NCBI GenBank assembly: GCA_964420285.1
Contig: CAYQTE010000020.1
Span: 11,975 to 75,974 of the forward strand
DNA length: 64,000 nucleotides
Direction: 5' to 3'
Source: CAYQTE01 sp964420285
Lineage (GTDB): Bacteria > Planctomycetota > Phycisphaerae > Tepidisphaerales > Tepidisphaeraceae
Under the pieces are notes generated by a model that did no database searches, had not been told where the DNA came from, and saw only the letters and a program-made list of their open reading frames with translations. A program made the translations under genes and the position numbers. Below, piece by piece: positions 51,480 through 60,900 of this stretch (its first letter is position 1; the number at the start of each line of letters is the position of its first letter).

Positions 51480-53018
51480 ATGGACGAAGACCCATTCTCG
51501 GACTGGGGCTTAAAACCGGTCGAACTCGCCGACAAAGCCACTTTTACGCCTTTCCTCGCCTCGCTCGAACATCCCCTCTCGGACTATACCTTCAGCCAGA
51601 TTTACACCTGGCGAAATAGCCTGCGCATCCTCTGGAGCATGGTCCACTCCCATCTGTGCATCTTCGCCAACGGCACCGGCGATCTCACACTTCTCATGCC
51701 GCCGATCGGCCAGGGCAATTCCACTCCCGCACTGCGCGAAGCCTTCGAATTGATGGATGACTACAACGCCGCGCACGGGGTTCCCGGCCGCAGCCGCGTC
51801 GAGTACGTTTCCGATGAGCTTCTCCATCGCTTTGATACCCAGGGTCTCCACGTCCGCTCGATGGGCGCGGATTATGTCTACGACACGCAGCGCATGATCG
51901 ACCTTGTCGGCGGCGACCTGGCCTCCAAACGTCAGGCCAAGAACCGCTTCATGCGAAACCACGCTTTCCTGACCGAATCGTACGACCTGGACAAACATCT
52001 CGAACCCTGCCGCCTGCTGCTGGGAGAGTGGCGCAGCCGCCAGGATGCCCAGCACAACGACGAACCCGGCATCACCGCCATCAAGCGACAGAAGGAAGCC
52101 GTCGCCACCGAACTGGCACTCCGATCCGCACGCGATCTCGAACTGCGCGGCATGATCGTCCGCGCCGCCCCGGCCGGCGCGCCGGCCGATGAACTTCCCA
52201 TCCGCGGATTCACCTTCGGCGAGCCGCTGGGCCGCGATCAGAGCAGCATCGTCATCGAAAAAACCGATCTCGCGTGCAAGGGTCTGGCGCAATACATCTT
52301 CAGTGAGTTCTGCGCCAGCGCCTGGGCCGACCGTCCGCTGGTCAACGTCGGCGATGACTGGGGCCTGGAAACTCTCGCCTGGACCAAGCAGAGTTACCGC
52401 CCCGTTCAACTGATGCAGAAGTATGTGGTCGCCAAACAGCCGTCGATACGCGTTGCCGTCCCGGCCGCGCAACCCGTCGCGCCGGCGGCCGATATTGCCA
52501 TAGACGTTGCCCCGCCGCCGCCGCCGCTGATGGTCATCCGCGAAGCCGCGCGCGGCGATCTGCCGGAAATCGCACAACTCGAACACTGCTGTCGATCCAC
52601 ACTGGGCGTCAACAAGCGACAGCTTCACTATCTCGTGCAGCGCAGAAGCGCCGTCGTGCTGGTTGCCGAGTGCGACGGCCACGTCGTCGGCGAGGGCATC
52701 GCACTGCTTCGCCAGCACGCCAGGGGAATCACCGGCCGCATCTACAGCGTGGCCGTCCGGGAGGACCACCGCGGCCGGCACATCGGCCGCGACCTGCTGG
52801 CCGCCATGCTCGACGCTCTGCGCACCCGCGGTGCGCGCCGCGTGTATCTGGAGGTCGAGCCGGCTAATCGCGCCGCCACCGCACTGTACGAATCCGCCGG
52901 CTTTGGCCGCATTGGAACTCTGCCCGACTATTACGGCCACGACCGCGCCGCCCTGCACATGCTCCGCGACATCCCGGCCGCCCCAAGCCTCTTCGATCCG
53001 GCCATGGCGGGGGTGTGA
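51480..53018 (+). CDS. DUF2156 (LPG-synthase-C-like) and GNAT fusion
   Basis: A 512-residue protein. Residues 1-320 belong to the DUF2156 group related to the C-terminal domain of lysyl-phosphatidylglycerol synthase (FTPFLASLEHPLSDYTFSQIYTWR is characteristic). A Pro/Ala linker at about 330-355 precedes a GNAT acetyltransferase (about 358-495) with the acetyl-CoA block VREDHRGRHIGRDLL and a YxxxGF-like YESAGFGR. ATG 51480 is preferred: GGAGGA lies 12 bases before it. It may modify lipids or peptides. Both domains seem intact. Confidence 0.78.
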   Translation: MDEDPFSDWGLKPVELADKATFTPFLASLEHPLSDYTFSQIYTWRNSLRILWSMVHSHLCIFANGTGDLTLLMPPIGQGNSTPALREAFELMDDYNAAHGVPGRSRVEYVSDELLHRFDTQGLHVRSMGADYVYDTQRMIDLVGGDLASKRQAKNRFMRNHAFLTESYDLDKHLEPCRLLLGEWRSRQDAQHNDEPGITAIKRQKEAVATELALRSARDLELRGMIVRAAPAGAPADELPIRGFTFGEPLGRDQSSIVIEKTDLACKGLAQYIFSEFCASAWADRPLVNVGDDWGLETLAWTKQSYRPVQLMQKYVVAKQPSIRVAVPAAQPVAPAADIAIDVAPPPPPLMVIREAARGDLPEIAQLEHCCRSTLGVNKRQLHYLVQRRSAVVLVAECDGHVVGEGIALLRQHARGITGRIYSVAVREDHRGRHIGRDLLAAMLDALRTRGARRVYLEVEPANRAATALYESAGFGRIGTLPDYYGHDRAALHMLRDIPAAPSLFDPAMAGV

Positions 53019-53048
53019 AGAGCATTTGTGCATAGATCTTGTTGCCGT

Positions 53049-53108
53049 TGCTACCGTTTGTATATCGTACTATGCGTTTGGTACGACTAAACGCATAGTA
53101 CGGTAGCA
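53049..53108. repeat. Long perfect hairpin between two genes
   Basis: A 14-bp perfect stem, CGTACTATGCGTTT with AAACGCATAGTACG, encloses a 9-base loop (53066-53102). A second outer pairing, TGCTAC with GTAGCA (53049-53054 and 53103-53108), is separated by an 11-base bulge. It sits 31-90 bases after the DUF2156-GNAT stop at 53018. It could be a terminator or a palindromic repeat element. Confidence 0.55.
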
Positions 53109-53205
53109 CGGCCGCTCAATGCTCGCCGCCCGCGAATCGATGTGGTCGCGCGGAGCCGCTGATAGTGGCGCTGTCCATCATTGGGTAGGATACGCCCTTC
53201 AGCCT

Positions 53206-53622
53206 ATGCAACCTTGGACCGCTCAACTCGCCCAAGTCATCAAGCGCCGAAAAGACTTTCTCATCGTCGTCGCGATCCTCGTCATCGGCTTTGCGATCTA
53301 CTATCCCCACAGCTTCGCGGCTATGCAGCGCCGCAACATGGCGATGGCCCATGGGCATATTCCCGTGGTCGAAAAGGCGCTCGCGACCGATTCGCGATTC
53401 AGCGACATCCAAGTTCACGACGTCACGTCGAACGGGGGCTGCCTTTCGGTCCGGGCGACAGTCCAGTCGGCCGCGGACATCGACCGCCTGATGGGTATTG
53501 TCGCCGCAACCTCGCCCCCGACAGCCGTTCAGTATCTGATCTTCGTCCAGAACAACAATGCGGCCGGTTTCTTCGGCGTCGTCACCGATTTCACCACGAC
53601 GCGTCCGACGACGGGGCCCTGA
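53206..53622 (+). CDS. Small single-pass membrane protein, unknown function
   Basis: A 138-residue protein with one helix (residues 18-37, FLIVVAILVIGFAIYYPHSF) and a soluble C-terminus that alternates strands and helices (VEKALATDSRFSDIQVHDVT, then a Ser-rich SVRATVQSAADIDRLMGIV). ATG 53206 is used. It precedes ribBA by 62 bp. No family recognised; the ORF starting at 53119 is just an extension. Confidence 0.6.
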   Translation: MQPWTAQLAQVIKRRKDFLIVVAILVIGFAIYYPHSFAAMQRRNMAMAHGHIPVVEKALATDSRFSDIQVHDVTSNGGCLSVRATVQSAADIDRLMGIVAATSPPTAVQYLIFVQNNNAAGFFGVVTDFTTTRPTTGP

Positions 53623-53684
53623 TCGTTTGGCCCATATCGCGCAGCGCGGCCCAAAAAGTGTATAATCGCACCAGCGATATCTTT

Positions 53685-54914
53685 ATGCCATTTACACCCA
53701 TTCCCGACATTATCGAAGAACTGAAGGCCGGCCGCATGATCGTGCTGGTCGATGACGAGGACCGCGAGAACGAGGGCGATCTGGTCATCCCGGCGGAAAA
53801 ATGCACGCCGGACGTCGTCAATTTCATGCTGAAGAACGCCCGCGGGCTGATCTGCCTGAGCTTGACCAACGAAACCTGCGACCGCCTGCACCTGCACGCG
53901 CAGACAGAATTCAACACCGCCCGGCTGGGCACGGCGTTCACCGTTACCGTCGATGCCCATCCGCGCTTTGGCGTCACCACCGGCGTCAGCGCCTTCGACC
54001 GCGCCAAGACCATCGAGGTCGCTATCGCCAGCGATGCCCAGCCGCAAGACCTGCTCCGTCCCGGCCATATCAATCCGCTCCGCGCCCGCGACGGCGGCGT
54101 CCTGGTCCGCGCCGGGCAGACCGAAGGCTCCGTCGATCTGGCGCGCCTGGCCGGGCTCAAACCCGCCGCCGTCATCTGCGAGATCATGCGCGACGATGGC
54201 GAGATGGCCCGGCGGCCGGAACTGGCGGCGTTCTGCCGCGAGCACGGCATCAAGATGTGTTCGGTGGCCGATCTCATCAGTTACCGGCTGCAGCGAGAGC
54301 AATTCGTGCGGCGGATCGAATCCATCACGCTGCCGACGCACTGGGGGACATTCCGCCTGCATGCCTACCAGAGCATCGTCGATCAGCAGCCGCATCTGGC
54401 ATTGTGCAAGGGCGGTGTCGGCGATCTCGACGCCGGCGGCAAGCCGATCATTCACGAAGAGCCGGTCATCGTCCGAGTCCACAGCGAATGTCTCACCGGC
54501 GACGTCTTCGCCAGCGACAAATGCGATTGCGGCCCACAACTTTGGGCCGCCATGCAACGCATTGAACGAGAAGGCAAGGGCGCACTGGTCTACCTGCGCC
54601 AGGAAGGCCGGGGCATCGGCCTGGCCAACAAGCTCCACGCCTATCGACTCCAGGAAGAGGGCCTGGACACCGTGGAAGCCAACGTGAAGCTCGGCTTGCC
54701 CATCGACAAGCGCGACTATGGCATCGGCAGCCAGATCCTCCGCGACCTGGGTCTGCGCAAGATCCGCCTGCTCACCAACAACCCGCGAAAGATCTACGGC
54801 CTGGAAGGATTCGGCCTGTCGATCGTCGAGGAACTCCCCATCCGCATCGAAGCGTCGGAATACAACCGCCGCTATCTCGACACCAAGAAGGAAAAACTCG
54901 GCCACCACCTCTGA
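53685..54914 (+). CDS. ribBA: Bifunctional RibBA (DHBP synthase and GTP cyclohydrolase II)
   Basis: A 409-residue enzyme of riboflavin synthesis. The N-terminal half makes 3,4-dihydroxy-2-butanone 4-phosphate: VLVDDEDRENEGDLVIPAE is the active-site signature. The C-terminal half is GTP cyclohydrolase II with zinc cysteines SECLTGDVFASDKCDCGPQL and the catalytic LRQEGRGIGLANKLHAY. Both are intact. ATG 53685 has no ribosome site but a TATAAT at 53661-53666 gives a leader of about 12 bases. The next gene ends 18 bp later on the other strand. Confidence 0.95.
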   Translation: MPFTPIPDIIEELKAGRMIVLVDDEDRENEGDLVIPAEKCTPDVVNFMLKNARGLICLSLTNETCDRLHLHAQTEFNTARLGTAFTVTVDAHPRFGVTTGVSAFDRAKTIEVAIASDAQPQDLLRPGHINPLRARDGGVLVRAGQTEGSVDLARLAGLKPAAVICEIMRDDGEMARRPELAAFCREHGIKMCSVADLISYRLQREQFVRRIESITLPTHWGTFRLHAYQSIVDQQPHLALCKGGVGDLDAGGKPIIHEEPVIVRVHSECLTGDVFASDKCDCGPQLWAAMQRIEREGKGALVYLRQEGRGIGLANKLHAYRLQEEGLDTVEANVKLGLPIDKRDYGIGSQILRDLGLRKIRLLTNNPRKIYGLEGFGLSIVEELPIRIEASEYNRRYLDTKKEKLGHHL

Positions 54915-54932
54915 TGCAGGACGGCGGACAAT

Positions 54933-57900
54933 TCAGGCCGTCACCCGGCCACCGCGTCGCGGCGTCGCGGCGGGTCGAGAGCCCGGTTCGCCCGCCGCTG
55001 TTGGATCGTCGGGAAACTCACCGTCCTGCCGGGAGCCGGGAGCGTCCGAGTTCGGGGGCTTGGCGCGTGCTCGACCTGAGTCGCCGGTGGCGAGCATCGC
55101 CAGCCCGAAGCACATCACCACCGCGCCGACGGCGCCGACGTACCACCACTGCCGCGAATCCAGCGGCGTCACGGTGACATCGCGTCCGTCCTTGTCGGGC
55201 TGGCGCGGCTCGATCACCTGCTGGAGATCCTTGTTGGCCTGATCCCGCTCGCCGCTGGTGGTTCGGATGCCCGCCTGCGTCTGGTCGAGTTGGCGCTGAA
55301 GCTCGTCCAACTGTTGCTGGGCGATTTGGGCGCTGTGCGCGGCTTTGCTCTGCTCCTGCCATTGCGCGTATGTCTTCCAAAAATCGCCCTCCGCGTCCCG
55401 CTCGGATTTGGCGTCGGCGATCAACTGCTGACGCTTCCCATCGACCGCCCGGCACACCGCCAGCCGGGCCTGATCGTCCATCCCGCGCCACGCCTGATCC
55501 TCCAGCTCCCGCCACCGATCGTCGATCTGGCCCTGAAGATCCGCCACTCTCACCGACTGTGTCGAAATATCCGTGCTGATCCCCGGGATCATCCTCACAA
55601 GTTCGCGCCGCGCGATGATGACATTCTCGGCCGCCGTTCGCAGTTGCTCCTGGGCCAGTTCCTGATTCAGCGCGTACGTGGCCAGTTCGGGCACGGAGGC
55701 GTCGAACTGGCGACGCTGGCCCTCGATGGCATCCATGTCCATCGCCCGGATCGCCTCAAACCGCCGGGCCGCGTCGTAGCAGGCGTCGCTCAGGTCGCTG
55801 CTGGCTTTGTTGTAGCCCTGCTCGGTGTCGGCCAGGGCCTGGATGTCGTCGATCTGGCGGCCGATCTGTTCGACGCGGGCGGTATCGTGCAACCGCTGCG
55901 CCACGTCCAGTTCCCGGTTGAGTTCCGTCACGTCCGGATCGGTCTTGCGAACCTGCAGGCGGATCGACTCGGCGATTCGGCGCTGCTGCAGTCGCATCCG
56001 ATCGACGTTCTCCTGCAATTGCTGGTGTTGCGACAATATCTCCGTTTGCAGCAATGCGGTTCCATCGACGGCCTTGGCGGCCGCGGCGGCAAAATCGGTC
56101 AGCACCGGAACCTCGTCGAACACCGCCTTGTCCGCCTGCAACTCATTCTGGTACGCCGTGACCTTGGCATCGACGTCGGCGATGCCGGCCAACGCTTGCC
56201 CGTCGCGAGTCTGCTTCGCCTGTTGAAGATCGCGCTGCGCGTCGGCCAATTGGGCATAAAGGGAAACCAACTGCGCATCGGAAACGCTTTCCCGTGCGCT
56301 GTCCGGTGCGGACCCCTGGATTGTGCTCTGGGCTGCCTGGCTGGTCGGCGCGGTGGCCGGCGCGGACATGGCCGATGCATCCAGCGGCTGTGTTGTTGCC
56401 GGCGAATCACTCGCCGCGGCGATGCCGGCCGGCTGCGTGGCCGCGGGCGCGGCATCGGACGGCGCCGTCGTGGCGGCCCCAAGCTCGGCCGGCGCCGTGG
56501 CCGGTATCGCATCGTCCGCCGACGCGATCGAGGCGGACATCGCCGGTTGCGATGCAACCGGCGCCGGCGTATTGACGGCATCCGCCGGCTGCGTGGCGGG
56601 GGCCGCCAGCGCCAATGCGCCCCTGCGGGCGGCATTGAGATCCGACCGGTCCGAATCGGTCAGCGCCGCCGCGACCGCCCATGCCGCCAGGCGTGAGTCC
56701 GCCGCCGCGGCAAGCGCCCGTGCATCGCCGCCGCTGGTGCGCGTGGTCGCCTGCAGCACCGGCAATTTGTCCGTCAACTGGGCGAGCGTCTGCTTCTGGG
56801 AGTCCAGTGACTTGTCCAGATCGGCAATCCTTCGCTGCAACTGCTCCGTATTGTTATGGACCTGGGCATTGGCGGCCCACATCGCCAGAAGCAGCGCCTG
56901 CATCCGCACGCCGTCGTTCTTCGCGTCCGTGCCCGTCAGCGTCAACACCAGCGATTCGTCGCCGCCGTCCCGATCCTGCCACTTCGCCTGTTGCACCGCC
57001 TTCACGAATGCAGCCTTCTGGCTTGCTGCCAGGAAACCCGGGTCCGGCGTACTGTGAAAGTTGGCCAGCCCCTGCGCCTGGGCGCGGGTGGCGTCCGCGG
57101 CCAGCAGGCTTAACTGAGACGCCTGGAAATTGCGGTGGTTCTGTTCCGTCACCTTGTTGAACGCATCGGAATTGCTGTAATTCAACACGCCAACCACGGT
57201 GGATTGCTGCGGTACATAAAGATACACCAGTCCCGCCGCACCCGCCGCCGCGGCCAGCATCCCAAGAACCAGCATGCCCAATGGCCATCGACGCCGTCGC
57301 GCCGGACGCGGCTTGGTGGGCGAGGTATGCTGAGGCTGCTCCCAGGCGGGCGGAAGGTCGATGGCATGGGCCGGCCGCGGGGCTGCGGTGCTCGGCGCCG
57401 CACCCGAAAGCGGGTTTATTGCCGCCGGGTCCGCCAGGGAAGGATCGACCGGTTCTGCTGTTGGACCGCCAGCGGCCGGGATGGCGACGGTGGGCGCAGT
57501 CGGCGCCAGCAGATCCGGCGGAACTTCTTCATCTATGCGGTCCCAGAATGGATCTTCCGCGAAATCGTGCTCCTGGCCGTGACGCGCCAGCGCCTGATCG
57601 GTTTCCGGCACGACATATTCGTCGCGGCGGTTGGATGGAACACCGCCGAAAACGGCGTCGTTGTTGCGCATCGGGCCCTCGCCGCTGAAGGCGTCGCGTT
57701 CGGCCACCGGGACTGCCAGGCCATCAGCCGCCGGTGTCCCCAATCCGCCCGTGAGCGTCGGGGGTGTCGCCGGGGGCGTGGGAAGCATGATTCCGCCAGT
57801 CGCGCCGCTGACGAGATCCTGCGGCCGAATACGCAGCGACTCGTCGCTGAAGGGTGTATTGGACCGGCCCTTTGGCGAGGCCGGCCGGCGAATTTTCGTG

Positions 57901-60900
57901 CGATCCTTCTTCTTGACCGGTGGCTTGGGGATCGGCGCCCGCGCGGAAGGTGTTCCGTCGTTCGCCGGCGCCCCGATGACAAATTCCTCGGCGGGGACCG
58001 GCCGGGCGGGAGCCCTGGCCATCGGCGGCGCGGGCGGCGCTGGCGGCGCCACGGGCGGCGGAGTCGCAGGACGTCGCGGCGCCGCCGTCTTTGGCGGCGG
58101 CAGCGGAGTGGGGGGAAGTCGTTCTCCGGTGATCGACCGGCCGTCGAACGCCACGGAGATCTTGCCGAAGTACGCCGGCGGCGGCGCCAACTCCGGCAGA
58201 TTCAGCGGCATACCGCCCATATGCAGCGGCGCGATGCCGCCGTAATCGCCGAATGGATCAAACTCGCGGGCGGCGGCTGGCGGAACCGGCGGCGCGACGA
58301 CCGGCGGCGCTTGTGCGGCTGGCGGAGATGCGCCCGGCGAGGGGATCACGACATCAGGTCCGACAGTGACTGATCCGCCGCTCGGCGGAGCGACAGTGCT
58401 GATTCTGGCGCCGCCGGACGATTGGCCAGGCAGCGTCGCGCCGGCGCCGGCCGCCGCGGCCGCCGCCGCGGTCCCCGCAACACTTGCCATCGGCGGTGGC
58501 GCGGCCGGCTTGGCCGGTGCGCTGAAGAATCCGTCATCCAGACTCAGCGGCGCAAGTGGAACAAACGCTCGCTTTCGCGGCGGCGCGGGAGGTTCGATGG
58601 GGCTCACCGCAGGCAGTGCGGTCGCTGCGCCAGCAGTGGTCAAAGTGCTCACGGTCGGTGGAGTGACAGTGTTCACGGTCGGCGGCTCGGCAGCGACTGC
58701 GCTGGGAGACGTTGAAACGCTCACCACGGGCGCTTCGACGTTAATCACTGCGGGGGGGTGGGCGGCCGGGCTGGATTCCACCAGCGGCGGGGCGTCGGTC
58801 AGGTTCGTGATCGCCATGCCGAACAACGAGTCAGTCAACTCATCGGCCGTCGCCGCCTCGGCCACCGCCGATTCTGGTGCCGGAGAGTCAACCGCCGCAT
58901 CACGGGCCAGGGCCTGGGCCGATTCAGGCGTGGGCTCGGCCGCGGCGAGGAATTCGACCGGTTCGGCATCGCCTGCCCCGAGTGCGGTCGAAATGTTCGC
59001 TGCGGGCGGCTCGACCTCGCTGACCGCGGAAGGTTCGATGGCCGGCTGATCCGAAGGCGTCGTTGATTCCGCGATTGGCGGCGCGGGAGCAAATACGGCC
59101 GGCTCAACTTCACTTGGCGCCGGCGGTTCGATTTCACCGGCTGTCGGTGCAGGCGGAATGCTCGCACGAAGGGCCGCGCCCAAATCGGGCGGGAGATCGA
59201 GCAGCGGCTTGGACGGCGGCTGTACGGCCGGGGCGGCGGCGTGATCGGTGTCCCAATCATGATCGTGATAATCGGCGGCGGCATCGGCGCGGAACCGGGT
59301 CAGGTCGATCGCCGGGAATGGATCGCCACTCTCTTCGGCGGGCCGGGCGGATTTGGCCGCCCGACGGGCAAAACCGAAATCAACACCGGCCGGCTCGGAT
59401 TCAGTTGGCTCGTCGAGAGGCTCCGATTCGCCGTTGAGCTCGGCATCACCGCCGGCCAGCAATTGCGGCGGCTCGGCAACGGCGGCGTCGACAGTGCTCG
59501 AAGCGCAGACGGCAGGCGATTCGATCGGCAAGGCGACTTGGTCGATCGAAAGCGGCGCGGGTTCCTCGACGAGAGGCGCGGTGGCGGTGATGGCGCCGAC
59601 GTCAGCCGGCGGGGTCTGGGTCAAGATCGCCTCAACATCGCTCACCGCAGGCGGTTCGAAGGCGCTCGCCGCGAGTGGTTCGACAGGACTCAAATCAGGC
59701 GTTACATCGCCAGGTGATTCGGGATCGGCCAGGAAGCCGGCGATATCGGCGTCGCTGATCGGGGAAGCGCCGGCGTCGGCGGACGAATCGGCGCCAGTGT
59801 CAAAATTGGCGATGGGCAAGTCGGCGGCGGATTCTCGCACGGCGTCCGATTCAACATCCGGCGGGATTTCGACTGCGGCATCAAGATCAACCGGCTCGGC
59901 CGGTTCAATGCGATCGACCGCCGGCGGATCGATACTGGCCGCGACAGGCGTCTCGGTGTCGCTGGTTTCGGTTGGCTCGACCGCGCTGGCGACAAGTGGT
60001 TCGGCGTCGCTCACCGCAGGCGGTTCGATATCGCTGACCGCAGGTGGTTCGGGTTCGACGATCGGCTCAGGGGCAGTTGCGACGACTGGCTCAAGTTGGA
60101 CTTCCGGTTCGACATCCAATGCCGATACCGATTCAGCGATGGGCGCCGGCTCGTCGGCCGCTTCGGGTACCGGCGACTCGGATGAGCTTACCGCGGGCGA
60201 TTCGAAATCGCTCGCCACGGGCGGTTCGGATTCGACAATGGGCTCAGGGGCAGTTGCGACGACTGGCTCAAGTTGGACTTCCGGTTCGACATCCAATGCC
60301 GATACCGATTCAGCGATGGGCGCCGGCTCGTCGGCCGCTTCGGGTACCGGCGACCCGGATGAGCTTACCGCAGGCGATTCGAAATCGCTCGCCGCGGACG
60401 GTTCGGATTCGACAATGGGCTCAGGGGCGGTTGCGGCGACTGGCTCAAGTGGGACTTCCGGTTCGACATCCAATGCCGATACCGATTCAGCGATGGGCGC
60501 CGGCTCGTCGGCCGCTTCGGGTACCGGCGACCCGGATGAGCTTACCGCAGGCGATTCGAAATCGCTCACCGCGGGCGGTTCAAGCTCGCCTGTCGCGGGC
60601 GGCTCGACGGCGATGGGGAGATCATCGAAGGGAAGTGGCCCAAGATCGGCCTCGGGCACTGGTTGTGGCTGGGCGATCGGCGCACGCGGCATCGGCCGGG
60701 GAGCGGCGGGACGAGCGATGGCCAGAGGTTCCTCGGCCAGAGGGATCGGCTCGTCGCCGGTGGCGATTTCGGAATCAACCGCTGGAACCATCGGAAGCGG
60801 CGGTTCGACATCACTCACCACCGGCAATTCGACGTCGCCCGACTCAGGCGCGGTCGCGGGGCTTGCCACAGTTGGCTCGACCTCACCGGGCTCCTGGGCG

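Noticed and set aside
60064..60594. Tandem repeats considered as a CRISPR array
   Set aside because: Units are 177 bp with no unique spacers, and they lie inside an open frame.
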